From positions 32,577,852 through 32,641,851 of the forward strand of contig JAVIAB010000160.1 in assembly GCA_032433765.1 (NCBI GenBank): a stretch of 64,000 nucleotides of DNA, in the 5' to 3' direction. The DNA is from Megaustenia siamemsis. Taxonomy: Eukaryota > Mollusca > Gastropoda > Stylommatophora > Ariophantidae. Shown in pieces: positions 1 to 11,589 of the stretch. Below the pieces are notes generated by a model. The model worked only from the letters and a program-made list of their open reading frames with translations. It ran no database searches and was not told the origin of the DNA. A program made the position numbers and the translations under genes. The stretch's first letter is position 1, and every line of letters begins with the position of its first letter.

Positions 1-169
<169 letters not shown>

Positions 170-612
170 GGACACGGTTATTGAAAACATGGAGCGATGT
201 TTGTTATCTAGAGGGGACGCTAGACGCAGGCCATGTTCAGGAATTAAAAATTGAAATTTGGGATTAGGATCAGTGACCAAAAACTAACCAAGATCTTACT
301 CTACCTATTCGTAGTAACGATAAACACTGACGACTTAGTCTGGCCAAACGAGTAATGATATTTGTAGAGGGAAGGCAAATCTGGCACGCAGTATGTGGTG
401 CTGAATTCAGATGTTCTGGGTCAAAGAGCTTATATAGTTATCACTGCTGTAAACGGCTACAACACAAATCACGCTCATTTAACAACTTTATATTTGTGGA
501 CAAAGAAAAGAAGTAGCCTTTGAGCGAAAGAAGAACAAGAGATTAGTAATTATATTTTAAGTAAAAGAATAACACATTGTAAATCATCATTGATTGTCCT
601 TTAGTTCTGCAG
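170..612. other. Intronic sequence 5' of first visible gene A exon
   Basis: No gene is recognised. Around 330-345 a short piece (agtctggccaaacgag) resembles the dispersed repeat better preserved at 21225-21600. The stretch ends in a splice acceptor (ttctgcag) at 605-612. Confidence 0.5.
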
Positions 613-693
613 TTCATTCGAGGTCGTACTGACGTCTCAGATGACTTCAAACAAATTCACCAGGAAATGGCGGACTTTGCCAACCAGTCGCAG
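613..693 (+). CDS. Gene A exon a: end of central cytoplasmic loop of SLC2-type transporter
   Basis: Acceptor ttctgcag at 605-612 and donor gtagga from 694 bound 27 codons in phase 0, reading FIRGRTDVSDDF through FANQSQ. The pattern LRGxxDVxxEL is typical of the loop between TM6 and TM7 in GLUT proteins. The preceding exons, encoding TM1-6, would lie upstream of the window. Confidence 0.8.
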
Positions 694-876
694 GTAGGAA
701 TAAGACACTTTGTCAACAGCTGGGGTGTGTTGTTATATTCATATGAACCTGTAAGACTAAACATAACATTATAGTTAATTGTTTAATTATGTAGTATTTG
801 TGCAAGACGTTTTGGCACGAAGTCACTCTTGATGATTGAGATAGAGAAAGAGAATTTAAAAGATCCAGTGTAGCTT

Positions 877-1788
877 TAAAACTGGACGGCCAACCACCGA
901 TATGGGGTATTAAAGCTGGACGGGCAACCACCGGTATGGGGTATTAAAGCTGGACGGCCAACCACCGATATGGGGTATTAAAGCTGGACGGCCAACCACC
1001 GATATGGGGTATTAAAGCTGGACGGCCAACAACCGATATGGGGTATTAAAGCTGGACGGCCAACCGCCGATATGGGGTATTAAAGCTGGACGGCCAACCG
1101 CCGATATGGGGTATAAAAGCTGGACGGCCAACCACCGACATGGGGTATTAAAGCTGGACGGCCAACCACCGATATGGGGTATTAAAGCTGGACGGCCAAC
1201 CACCGATATGGGGTATTAAAGCTGGACGGCCAACCACCGATATAAGGTATTAAAACTGGACGGCCAACCACCGATATAGGGTATTAAAGCTGGACGGCCA
1301 ACCACCGATATAGGGTATTAAAGCTGGACGGCCAACCATCGATATAGGGTATTAAAACTGGACGGCCAACCACCGATATAAGGTATTAAAGCTGGACGGC
1401 CAACCACCGATATAGGGTATTAAAACTGGACGGCCAACCACCGATATAGGGTATTAAAACTGGACGGCCAACCACCGATATGGGGTATTAAAACTGGACG
1501 GCCAACCACCGATATGGGGTATTAAAACTGGACGGCCAACCACCGATATAGGGTATTAAAGCTGGACGGCCAACCACCGATATAGGGTATTAAAGCTGGA
1601 CGGCCAACCACCGATATAGGGTATTAAAACTGGACGGCCAACCACCGATATGGGGTATTAAAGCTGGACGGCCAACCACCGATATAGGGTATTAAAACTG
1701 GACGGCCAACCACCGATATAGGGTATTAAAACTGGACGGCCAACCACCGATATAGGGTATTAAAACTGGACGGCCAACCACCGATATG
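877..1788. repeat. 34-bp minisatellite, about 27 copies, in gene A intron
   Basis: Unit taaagctggacggccaacca plus ccgatatggggtat, with few substitutions: gctgg/actgg, and tatggg/tatagg/tataagg. Variants cluster: tatgggg units dominate the left part and tatagg units the right, which suggests local amplification. Frames open across it on the - strand are repeat artefacts. Confidence 0.97.
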
Positions 1789-1809
1789 AATTTGACTCTC
1801 CGCCATGTG

Positions 1810-2640
1810 TACAAGAAGTGCAAGGAACAGGGAAAAACCTCCTCCTATTTATTTCGTGGATTTCACAAAGGTTTTTATTTTTGTTTTTGTGAACAGAGAC
1901 CGATCAATACAGGGTGCTGGACAATGTAGCTGCTCACCTACATTACTCAAGATGAAGAAGTCATTTCACAATGGCTGGCACTGTTCAGTTCTATGGGAGG
2001 TTATCTGAGACAATGAAAGTTAAATGTGGAGTCAAGCAGAGTAGTGCCCTTGCTCCTACACTGTACATCATTATGTTACTTTACCTTTTGCACACCACTT
2101 CTGAAGCAGAGACATTTTCATCCTGAGAAGATGCGATAGCTCCTTAATCTATCGCGCTGGAGGCCAACATTTAAAACCACTAAGGTTATGATAAAGCAGC
2201 TTATGTTCGTTGAAGATGCAGCACTAGTTGCTCACGATGAAATTGTTCTGCAGTCAATGATCGACAATCTGGTTAAATCAGGCAACTTATTCTCTTTGTC
2301 AATAATCATCCTGAAACTGTGGTACTCATTAAGGTGTAGTCAGACTATAACACTAAATAGCACACCCATCGAATCTGTGTGGAAGTTTCTCTGCCTTGGT
2401 TCTGTGGTCATAGCCGCCATCTCACTTGATGAAGAGGTAAACTCCCGGTTCGAAAAAGCAGCTTCAACATTTGGGAAAAAAACTAAACGTAGAGCATGGG
2501 CTAACGCAGGGCAACGATTCTATTTTACCAAAGTTGTGTGCTTAGCTTCTCTGTTCTCTTCTACACTTTTCAGCTCCCCGTGGAGCATAGGTCTTGAACA
2601 AACACTTTCCAAGTCGTCCTGTTTCTTGCCATTGTTTTAA
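1810..2640 (+). pseudogene. Degenerate LINE reverse transcriptase fragment
   Basis: Pieces of a non-LTR RT are readable in order: IYFVDFTKVF (RT block with the first catalytic Asp), VKCGVKQSSALAPTLY (the GVKQGCxLAPTLF block) and LMFVEDAALVAH (a decayed FADD/YADD box, here VEDA), then the KFLCLGSVV and SLDEEVNSRFEKAASTFGKKTKR thumb region at 2188-2470. Frames shift between blocks and the catalytic box is damaged, so it is inactive. It lies in an intron of gene A in the same orientation as the gene. Confidence 0.8.
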
Positions 2641-4290
2641 GATCATTCCATGTCTTCCCCATCACCTTCATCTCTGCTTCTATCTGTCTTCTCCAAGAAT
2701 TCCTTGGTCTTCCTCTTTGTCTTTTCCCCTGGGGATTTAAAAAAAGGGCCTGTTGTGTAATACTCTCAGTTGGCTTCCGCAGTGTGTGTTATATCCAGCG
2801 CCATCGTCTTCGCTGTATTTCTTTATCCACTGGTATTTGACTGGTACATTTCCATAATTCTATGTTAGTGAATTTGTTCTGCCATTTCCATCCCTTTATT
2901 CTGCGTAAGCATCCATTAATGAAAGTTTGCATCTTCATGGTTGTCAATTTTGTTGTTTTCCATGTTTCACATCCATATAATAGGACTGACTTAACATTGG
3001 AGTTGAATATTTTTATTTTTGTATTTAACCTAATTTCTTTGGACTTCCATATGTTTTCCAGTGCAACAAAAGCTCCTTTTGCTTTTGATATTCTTATTTT
3101 GGTATCATTTTCTGCTCCTCCATCTTTATCTATATTACTACCCAGATATGTGTAAGATTGTACGTCTAGTAGAGGTATTTCTCCTAATTTTATTTGATTA
3201 TTGCCAACTGATTACTTCTCATAATGTTGGTCTTATCTCTATTAATTTTCAGTCCTAGCTTTTGTGATCTATCATCAAGTATGTTCATTTTATCCTGCAT
3301 CTGTTGATGGCTGTGTGATAGGAGGGCTATATCATCAGCAAAGTCTAAATCATCAAGTTGTTTGGTCAGTGACCACTGGATTCCATTTCTGTTGTTTTGA
3401 GTTATTTTCATAATCCAATCTATGGCCTGTAGAAAGAGAAATGGAGGCAGAAGGCATCACTGCCTTACTCCTGTTCTTATTTCAAATGCTTCTGTAAGCT
3501 GTCCTTCATGCACCACACTACATTTCGTTCCTTCATACATTGTTTTTATCAGGTTAATAAATTTTATGGGGATTCCGTAATGACTTAGCAACATCCAAAG
3601 CATTCTTCTGTCTAAACTATCAAATGCCTTTTCGTAATCTATGAATCCAATATAAAGTGGGGACTGTAGTTTTAAACTTTGTTCAACTATTATACGTAGA
3701 GTAGTTATTTGATCAACACATGATCTGTTCTTCCTAAAACCTGCTTGTTGATCTCTCAAATGTTTCTCTATGGCCTCTTTTAGTCTCGCCAGAATGATTC
3801 TGCTTAATATTTTTCTGGCACTGATAGTAGCATAATTCCCCTATAATTTGTGCACTCCTGTAAACTTCCTTTCTTTGGTAGTTTGATAATGTAACCTTCT
3901 TTCCAGTCTTTAGGTATTTCTTCCCTCTTCAATATTTTATCTAATAGATTATGTAACATCTTGGTAGAGGTGTTAATATCTGCTTTGATGGCTTCCGAAG
4001 GAATTTCATCTGGTCCTGTGGTTTTACCATTTTTTAATAGTTTGATGGCTTTCATTATTTCTTCTTTGCTTGGTTTTCCACAGTTAATGTGTAACTCTTC
4101 TTCTGTTGGTAGTATATCTGGAGGATTATTTGAGCCGGGTCTGTTCAAAAGTTCTTCAAAATGCTCTTTCCACTCTCCATTTGTTCCCTTATATTACTTA
4201 GCAGATTTCCTTTCTTATCTTTAATAAAGGCATCGATCTGTTTGTATTTTCCAATTAATTTCTTTGTGCTGCTGTACAGCTCTTTCTTGC
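2590..4290 (-). mobile_element. LINE (non-LTR retrotransposon) RT domain, frame-shifted relic
   Basis: On the minus strand, from high to low coordinates: a linker with KPSKEEIMKAIKLLKNGKTT then GPDEIPSEAIK (3804-4148), then QQAGFRKNRSCVDQITTLR and IGFIDYEKAFDSLDRRMLW (3457-3759), then LDFADDIALLSHS, the catalytic FADD box (3190-3411), then a C-terminal part down to about 2590 including LLYGCETWK and GKRQRGRPRNSWRR. Block order is that of a complete RT with its tail, but at least three frame breaks separate the pieces. The same family recurs at 62410-64000 on the + strand, where the endonuclease and the same linker are seen. It is antisense to gene A. Confidence 0.9.
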
Positions 4291-4295
4291 TTAGC

Positions 4296-4600
4296 TTAGT
4301 TGTGTGATATAGGGATCAGAAACTTGGACTACCTATACAGGGCAGCAAAGAAGGTTAAACAAATTTTACGCGCCTTGCAAGATAATGAACATCAAATAGC
4401 AGGGCAAAATAACCAACTCTAACGTCTTGCAACAAGACAAACTGCCATCCATCATGGCAACACTTAGGAGTCGGAGATTAAGGTGGGTGAGTCACGTGAC
4501 AAGAACGGGAAACAATCGTATTCTCAAACAATTATTTTGTGGAGAACTTAGAAATGGAAAGAGACCAATTGTGCTTCCCAAGACTCGGAACCCTCTTTCC
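4296..4600 (+). pseudogene. LINE C-terminal fragment
   Basis: The + strand reads KLPSIMATLRSRRLRWVSHV then TRTGNNRILKQLFCGEL (from 4427), preceded by a decayed GSxTWTTYTxxQRR and NEHQ/NIK region with a frame shift. This matches the C-terminal tail of invertebrate LINE ORF2 proteins, in which a HVxRMxNxRIPKQ-type motif recurs. It is a 5'-truncated copy ending about 170 bp before gene A exon b. Confidence 0.65.
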
Positions 4601-4767
4601 CACCCTCTTTTCTTCACTTTCCGTCATAGCGGTAAAGTCCATAGGAACATGAGTGTAAACTATTTGCTAAGATGTATCAATTACTTCTATACAACTGACA
4701 ACTACCCCTTCCCAAGCAGACTACAGCGACACACAAGAACTAACTTTAAACATTTTTCTTATTCAAG

Positions 4768-4866
4768 TTATCCATCTATAAACTGTTCCTATCAAGCACG
4801 ACTAGAAGACTCCTCTTCGTGGCCGCAATGATGGGACTCTATATCAACTTCAGCGGATTTGGTGCA
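4768..4866 (+). CDS. Gene A exon b: TM7 region of SLC2-type transporter
   Basis: Acceptor ttcttattcaag ends at 4767 and donor gtaagt starts at 4867. The 33 codons (phase 0 both ends) read LSIYKLFLSSTTRRLLFVAA then MMGLYINFSGFGA. This fits the family stretch between the central loop and TM7, where xLRRPLLxAxxLQLFQQLSGIN is usual. The QQLSGIN position is occupied by YINFSGFGA. It lies immediately downstream of a LINE fragment, so naive gene finders may miss it. Confidence 0.8.
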
Positions 4867-4889
4867 GTAAGTAATAATTGTTAAAGTTC

Positions 4890-6170
4890 ACATTCTTCTC
4901 TTTCATTCCTTCCTCATTTCCCTTTCAGCGTCGTGGGGGAGATATAATTTGCAGTCTTTTGCTCTTCTGTTCTAGGGTTTATAATATTCTGTCAATCCAA
5001 TCTTTTCGTGGTCGACCCTTGGGTCTGGTGTTCTCGCAAAGTTTATTGAAGGCTAGTCGTTTAGTGTGATGATCTTTCGGCCTTGTCACGTGGCCAAGCC
5101 ATTTTATTTGTTGTTTCTTTATATATTCCAAGGCGGCGGTTATTCCTAACTTTTTTCCTCAGTTCTTCATTTCCGATGTTGCCTCTCAGTGTGTTTCCTG
5201 TCATTCGTCAAACACATTTCCGATGTTGCCTCTCAGTGTGTTTCCTGTCATTCGTCAAACACATTTCCGATGTTGCCTCTCAGTGTGTTTCCTGTCATTC
5301 GTCAAACACATTTCCGATGTTGCCTCTCAGTGTGTTTCCTGTCATTCGTCAAACACATTTCCGATGTGGCCTCTCAGTGTGTTTCCTGTCATTCGTCAAA
5401 CACATTTCCGATGTTGCCTCTCAGTGTGTTTCCTGTCATTCGTCAAACACATTTCCGATGTTGCCTCTCAGTGTGTTTCCTGTCATTCGTCAAACACATT
5501 TCATCTCAAGTGTTGTTGTTTTTTTCTTATTGTTCTTGCATCTAGGCTCCAGGACTGGCATTAGTAGCACAACGTTGGGATGAAGATTGTTTTGTAGAGT
5601 GCCAGCTTTGCCTCTAGAGTTATTTCCTTTGTGGACAATAGTGGCGGTAACTGTCCAATGATTTTACAAGCTTTGATGTATCTTGTGTCAATTTCTGCTG
5701 TTCATGAATTGTCGTTACTAGACTTCCTAGGTGTGTATATTCCTCTACTTGTTTTAGTTGCCTGCCGTCTATCGCTATGTTGATGTTCTTGTTTCTCTTT
5801 TGCGATACTCATGACTTCTCTCTTCTGTTGATGTTGATTTTTGATGTTGTATTTTGTGCCTGTAATGTTGAGTCTATTTAAGTGTTCTTGTATGTCTTCT
5901 ATTTGTTCGTGTATTTGTGCCTGATCGTCTTTAAATAGAAGTTCTTTGATATCCGCTGTCTCCGAAGGGTTGGCTAACTTGCATATATAAACCATGGATG
6001 TAATAAGCAATAGAGGGGATAGTACGCACTCCTGTCATACACCCGATCTAACTTCGAAGTGGTGTGTGTAGCCTGCTGCTGTTCTGATTGTGCAGCTGCT
6101 GCTGATGTAGAGATGTTTAATTAGGTTGGTTAGATATAGGCTTACTCCGTATGTTGTTAGTATCTCCCAT
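4890..6170 (-). mobile_element. LINE RT C-terminal relic interrupted by an internal minisatellite
   Basis: Minus-strand reading gives IKELLFKDDQAQIHEQIEDI then QEHLNRLNITGTKYNIKNQ (5702-6010; a decayed FADD-type block, here FKDD, with the following helix), then KEITLEAKLALYKTIF (about 5580-5690), then a tail down to 4890 with LARTPDPRVDHEKIG. Related minus-strand tails occur at 21850-22195 and 35640-35870. An array of 47-bp units at 5169-5507 has expanded inside the element. Multiple stops make it inactive. Confidence 0.7.
5169..5507. repeat. 47-bp minisatellite, 7 copies, inside a LINE relic
   Basis: Unit ttccgatgttgcctctcagt plus gtgtttcctgtcattcgtcaaacacat. Copies are almost identical (one gttgcc/gtggcc variant), indicating recent expansion. 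A single-copy relative of the unit is seen in the LINE copy near 22150-22190, so the array grew from LINE sequence. Confidence 0.95.
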
Positions 6171-6329
6171 AATTATTCTCCCACATTGCTGTGTAGAAGG
6201 CTGTAATAAATTTCCCTTCTTTTGTATCTACCTACCTCTAACTTCACTTAACTAATATTTCTCACTAAAACACTATACTATATGTCACTTTTTCGTCACA
6301 TTCTCGTTTGTCTGTGTTTCATGAACATA

Positions 6330-6545
6330 TTCTCGTTAGTCAATAAATAAATAAATACATTTTCGGCTGTCACATTTCATGAATGCATTCTCGGTTGTCT
6401 AATTTCATGAATGCATTCACGGTTGTCTAATTTCATGAATGCATTCTCGGTTGTCTAATTTCATGAATATGTTATCGATTGCTTTTATTTCATGAAAACA
6501 TGAAATCAAGTCCTGTCTTTTTTCATGAATCCATTCTCAGCTGTT
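6330..6545. repeat. 28-bp minisatellite, about 7 degenerate copies
   Basis: Unit catgaatgcattctcggttg plus tctaattt. Three central copies are near perfect and the flanking ones decay into sequence with the same ttctcgttngtctg theme. Confidence 0.85.
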
Positions 6546-6734
6546 TTTGGTTTCATAGTCTTATTTTGGCCGTCTGTGTTTACATTGGCTCATTCACACC
6601 TTACTTTGGTTTCATAAACTTATTCTCACTAATGCGTGCTGAAGCCCTCGTTCTTAATTTCAGAACTTTTTTATGAATAGAAAATATTTGAGAAACTTTT
6701 AATGAAAAGAAAAAATTATTTATTACAGAATTGT

Positions 6735-8058
6735 CTTATCTCTGGGTTGTTGGAGATAAGTGAATGGTTATTGAGGGGCTGGTACTTGGTGTCTTATCTC
6801 TGGGATTGTTGGAGATGAGTGAATGGTTATTGAGGGGCTGGTACTTGGTGTCTTATCTCTGGGTTGTTGGAGATGAGTGAATGGTTATTGAGGGGCTGGT
6901 ACTTGGTGTCTTATCTCTGGGATTGTTGGAGGTTGTGGATGGTTATTGAGGGGCTGGTACTTGGTGTCTTATCTCTGGGGTTGTTGGAGATGAGTGAATG
7001 GTTATTGAGGGGCTGGTACTTGGTGTCTTATCTCTGGGATTGTTGGAGGTTGTGGATGGTTATTGAGGGGCTAGTACTTGGTGTCTTATCTCTGGGGTTG
7101 TTGGAGATGAGTGAATGGTTATTGAGGGGCTGGTACTTGGTGTCTTATCTCTGTGATTGTTGGAGGTAGGTGGATGGTTATTGAGGGGCTGGTACTTGGT
7201 GTCTTATCTTTGGGGTTGTTGGAGGTGAGTGAATGGTTATTGAGGGCTGGTACTTGGTGTCTTATCTCTGGGATTGTTGGAGGTAGGTGGATGGTTATTG
7301 AGGGGCTGGTACTTGGTGTCTTATCTCTGGGGTTGTTGGAGGTGAGTGAATGGTTATTGAGTGGCTGGTACTTGGTGTCTTATCTCTGGGATTGTTGGAG
7401 GTAGGTGGATGGTTATTGAGGGGCTGGTACTTGGTGTCTTATCTCTGGGATTGTTGGAGGTAGGTGGATGGTTATTGAGGGGCTGGTACATCGTGTCTTA
7501 TCTCTGGGATTGTTGGAGGTAGGTGGATGGTTATTGAGGGGCTGGTACTTGGTGTCTTATCTCTGTGATTGTTGGAGGTAGGTGGATGGTTATTGAGAGG
7601 CTGGTACTTGGTGTCTTATCTCTGGGGTTGTTGGAGATGAGTGAATGGTTATTGAGGGGCTGGTACTTGTTGTCTTATCTCTGGGGTTGTTGGAGGTGAG
7701 TGAATGGTTATTGAGGGGCTGGTACTTGGTGTCTTATCTCTGGGGTTGTTGGAGGTGAGTGAATGGTTATTGAGGGGCTGGTACTTGGTGTCTTATCTCT
7801 GGGGTTGTTGGAGGTAGGTGGATGGTTATTGAGGGCTGGTACTTGGTGTCTTATCTTTGGGATTGTTGGAGGTAGGTGGATGGTTATTGAGGGGCTGGTA
7901 CTTGGGGTCTTATCTCTGGGATTGTTGGAGGTAGGTGGATGGTTATTGAGGGGCTGGTACTTGGGATCTCATCTCTGGGATTGTTGGAGGTAGGTGGATG
8001 GTTATTGAGGGGCTGGTACTTGGTGTCTTATCTCTGAGATTGTTGGAGTTGAGTGAAT
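6735..8058. repeat. 59-bp minisatellite, about 22 copies, in gene A intron
   Basis: Core tggttattgaggggctggta then cttggtgtcttatctctggg and a variable linker ttgttggaggtaggtgga or gagatgagtgaa. Two linker types (agatgagtgaa, aggtaggtgga) alternate in places, implying a higher-order organisation. Open frames across it (LLRGWYLVSYLWDCWR type) are artefacts. Confidence 0.97.
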
Positions 8059-8557
8059 CCCCGCGTAGCGTACATGCTACACATTTATGTTTCATTAATT
8101 ATAGATAAATCTTGAAACTACCTGTAGTTTAGCCACGCCGATTTAATCAACAAACACCTGGGTTAATCCAATTCGCTTCATTAGTTTCCCATAATTCATT
8201 TTTACTATTGGCTATACACTGCTGCAAAGTAATTGCACATTTACAAGTCTTCGCCAATCTAAACACGATTTAGAAATTCTTCTAGTATAAACCAGAAAAA
8301 AAAGACAAAAAATAATAAATTGTTTAACAGCGTAATATTTTCAGAGTCGTTATGTGATTCAAATGCCAACGAAAAATAGAAATGAAATTCAAAACTGTCG
8401 CAACGTTACACAACAGGATAATTATAAGAGTATCTAGTCACACAAAATCACATACCTAGAAGAAAAAAAAACATTAAGAAATGTACGGGTCAATCATAGT
8501 GACTTGTAAGCATTTGCATAAAGATGAGATAAGGGGCACAATAACAATAATAATAAT
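8059..8557. other. Unassigned intronic sequence
   Basis: AT-rich unique-looking sequence. No coding, RNA or repeat signature is recognised on either strand. Confidence 0.5.
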
Positions 8558-8559
8558 TA

Positions 8560-8617
<58 letters not shown>
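8560..8617. repeat. (TA)n microsatellite abutting a SINE
   Basis: About 28 TA units end directly at the 5' boundary of the SINE at 8618. Confidence 0.98.
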
Positions 8618-8620
<3 letters not shown>

Positions 8621-8876
8621 GGGGAGCCGAGTTAGCTCAATGGTTAGTGAACTGGACTACAATGGACTAGAGATCGGTTTCGATCCTGATCGACGGCTTC
8701 CGGGTTCACCCAGTCGTAAATGGGTACCGGATTTTTTTCTGGGAAAATAAAGCGGCGCGGGCGTAATACCGACCACATTACCCCAAAATCATGTGCCGTA
8801 GGTCTATAACATTTATGGTCACATATACCATATTCCCTATACGCCACTTGGCGTGACGGGGCTCTTTACTTTTTTT
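8618..8876 (+). mobile_element. tRNA-derived SINE, near full length
   Basis: The head shows RNA polymerase III-like boxes: A box in gttagctcaatggttagtg and B box in ggtttcgatcc, about 35 nt apart as in tRNA genes. The body contains cggcttccgggttcacccag, a cca-rich centre, and a 3' part ccacttggcgtgacgggg before a T-rich end. Related partial copies are at 20460-20675 (+), 30984-31160 (-), 35327-35424 (-), and a short piece at about 11930-12002. No acceptor-stem pairing is seen, so it is not a functional tRNA gene. Confidence 0.85.
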
Positions 8877-8879
8877 AAA

Positions 8880-9365
8880 AATACATATAATAATGATGAA
8901 GATGACAATTATAAAGAATAATAATAATAATACACATATTGATAAGACACAGATAATGGAACTCCAAAGAACATGTACATCAAAGCGATCCATGAATAAA
9001 ATCACAATTTATCACACACTGGACTCCGCAATAGGTAAAAGAAAGGAGAATCAACGTGAACCCGGAGGAAAAACATTAAAGGCAGATGTATAAACATGGT
9101 CACATTCTATACGAGAGATATTGTAACAAGGATTCGCTCGGACCAAGCCTTGCGTGGAGTTTATTTTCTTAAATATTGCTCTGAATGATGTATCACGGTG
9201 TGTCAGCTATTGATTTCTCTGATTTTTTATTGTCAATGACATGGAGTGGAGGAACTATTTGAGAATAAGAATGTATCTACACAAACAGTTGAAGTTCTCT
9301 GTGTGTTCAAGAGATGACTACCACACAATGAACGCAGGAATGGTATAAGAGTGGGTTTTTGAAAC
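8880..9365. other. Unassigned intronic sequence
   Basis: Starts as an A/T-rich tail of the SINE (taataat motifs), then unique-looking sequence. No gene is recognised. Confidence 0.45.
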
Positions 9366-10250
9366 TTAGGACAAGTAGATAAAATATTAGTGTCTGATTG
9401 AGTTTGTGAGAGTTAGGACAATTAGATAATAAATTAGTGTCTGACTGGGTTTGTGAGAGTTAGGACAATTAGATAATATATTAGTGTCTGACTGGGTTTG
9501 TGAGAGTTAGGACAATTAGATAAAATATTAGTGTCTGATTGGGTTTGTGAGAGTTAGGACAATTAGATAATATATTAGTGTCTGATTGGGTTTGTGAGAG
9601 TTAGGACAATTAGATAATATATTAGTGTCTGATTGAGTTTGTGAGAGTTAGGACAATTAGATAATAAATTAGTGTCTGACTGGGTTTGTGAGAGTTAGGA
9701 CAATTAGATAATATATTAGTGTCTGACTGGGTTTGTGAGAGTTAGGACAATTAGATAATAAATTAGTGTCTGACTGGGTTTGTGAGAGTTAGGACAATTA
9801 GATAATATATTAGTGTCTGATTGGGTTTGTGAGAGTTAGGACAACTAGATAATATATTAGTGTCTGATTGGGTTTGTGAGAGTTAGGACAATTAGATACT
9901 ATATTTGTGCCTGAATGGGTTTGTGAGAGTTAGGACAATAAGATAATATATTAGTGCCTGGTTGTGTTTATGAAACTTAGGACAATTAGATAATATATTA
10001 GTGCCTGGTTGTGTTTATGAAACTTAGGACAATTAGATAATATATTAGTGCCTGGTTGTGTTTATGAAACTTAGGGCAATTAGATAATATATTAGTGCCT
10101 GGTTGTGTTTATGAAACTTAGGACAATTATATAATATATTAGTGCCTGGTTGTGTTTATGAAACTTAGGACAATTAGATAATATATTAGTGCCTGGCTGT
10201 GTTTATGAAACTTAGGGCAATTAAATAATACATTAGTGCCTGATTGGGTT
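9366..10250. repeat. 47-bp minisatellite with two subfamilies, about 18 copies
   Basis: Left subfamily: gggtttgtgagagttaggac plus aattagataatatattagtgtctgact. From about 9950 the unit changes to tgtgtttatgaaacttagga plus caattagataatatattagtgcctggt. The switch is abrupt and the array stays in register, so two neighbouring variants expanded separately. Confidence 0.96.
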
Positions 10251-10479
10251 TCAGTCATTGCGTCTGTTTGGAGGGGGATATTGACATTTACCCGTAGCGT
10301 GGTGGTGCCGTGGAACAGAAGATGAGACCCCATAGCTTTATGACGCAGCTCCACTGCGGTGTTGAAGGGCAGAGGGGTTAGTACACTGCCCAAGCTTGTG
10401 TTCGTCTCGTCGACGGGTTGTTTCTGCGATCAAAGTAGAAACGGTTTAGTATCTTTAATGAAAATGTAGAAAGAGAGTT

Positions 10480-10935
10480 CAATAGAAATGAGAAAGAGAG
10501 CTCATCGGTTCTATATAGAACCAATTCTGACCTATGGAAGCGAATCATGGATAGTAGACAAACAAATGAAAAGACGATTAGAGGCCACAGAGATGGAATT
10601 TCTCAGAAGAAGGTTCAAAATTCTGTGGACAGCTAAAAAGAGCAATGAGGAAGTTCTCAAAGAGGCCAACACAAAAAGAGAGCTTCTAAAAACATCAGAA
10701 AGAAACAATCAACAATTTTGGGGCACATCATGAGAAGAGGAAAGTTGGAATACTTGGTTACAACTGGCAAAATGGAAGGAATGAGAGATCGCGGACGACA
10801 AAGAGAGAAAATACTGGATAGCTTGGTGTCATGGCATGGAAAACAGTCAACAACAGAACTGATACGATGCACTGTAGATAGAAGACTGTGGAAGGACATG
10901 ATCGCCTACGCCAACCGGTATGGCACATGATGATG
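10480..10935 (+). pseudogene. 5'-truncated LINE copy: RT C-terminal tail
   Basis: Two frames join after a single break near 10720: RKRAHRFYIEPILTYGSESW ... KMKRRLEATEMEFLRRR, then GHIMRRGKLEYLVTTGKMEG ... DSLVSWHGKQSTTELIRCTV and a terminal YANRYGT stop. A closely similar copy on the minus strand (32417-32930) keeps the whole tail in one frame. The end YANxxGT followed by gatgatgg repeats marks the LINE 3' end. Confidence 0.85.
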
Positions 10936-11262
10936 GTGAATGAAAATGTATAATAGATACCTTGTTAGAAGGTTCGAAGGGATCGTTAACCGTTGGGGTA
11001 GGATGTTGAGAAACGCGCAGCTGTTAGGTCTCTTGAGTCAAACAGCTAAAACCAGGTTGTGAACGCAAAGAATGGCCATCGGTGTAATTTATATACCACA
11101 GACATGATTTAATTGTGTCATTCGTTGACGGGTTAATGATAATGCTGGAGACTTGTTAAAGGCAAACAGTGTGTGAACTTGATTGTTCCTTCTCTTTTAG
11201 ATGATCACATTATTCACTTTCCTCTATTTATAATAATTCACTAATTTCGTTCCAACACTCAG

Positions 11263-11475
11263 CTTCTACTCTTCTCCGGAACACTGTTCAGAAATGTGGG
11301 CGTGTCGAAAAGAAGCTCCAGGTACGCCATTGCTGGAGTTGGAACCGTTTATTTGCTCAGCAACATCGCAGGTGTCTTTGTCTTGCCACATTTTAAACGT
11401 AAGACCCTGTTTGTTGCCGGTGCAGCATCCATGAGTGTATTGACTGCAGTTTTTGCGTTAACCTCCCTATTCCAG
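11263..11475 (+). CDS. Gene A exon c: TM7 end, TM8 and TM9 of SLC2-type transporter
   Basis: The acceptor ccaacactcag ends at 11262 and the donor gtaagt starts at 11476. The 71 codons (phase 0) begin LLLFSGTLFRNVGVSKRSSR; a hydrophobic TM8 (YAIAGVGTVYLLSNIAGVFV) follows, then LPHFKRKTL at the cytoplasmic loop where GRRxL is usual, then TM9 (LFVAGAASMSVLTAVFALTS). The family counterpart is FYYSxxIFxxAGV. The KRKTL loop keeps the basic charges. The donor is strong. Confidence 0.88.
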
Positions 11476-11589
11476 GTAAGTGAGTACTAAATGTTGCTTC
11501 TAATTATTAAACTTTACTTATTCGTGAGTGAGTAATGAACGTATGAAAGTTATTGAGTTTTTCCGTTTTAATTTCATAAGAACAAGTGT

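Noticed and set aside
8618..8690. Functional tRNA gene at the SINE head
   Set aside because: No acceptor-stem pairing, and the same head with the same body recurs as a dispersed SINE.
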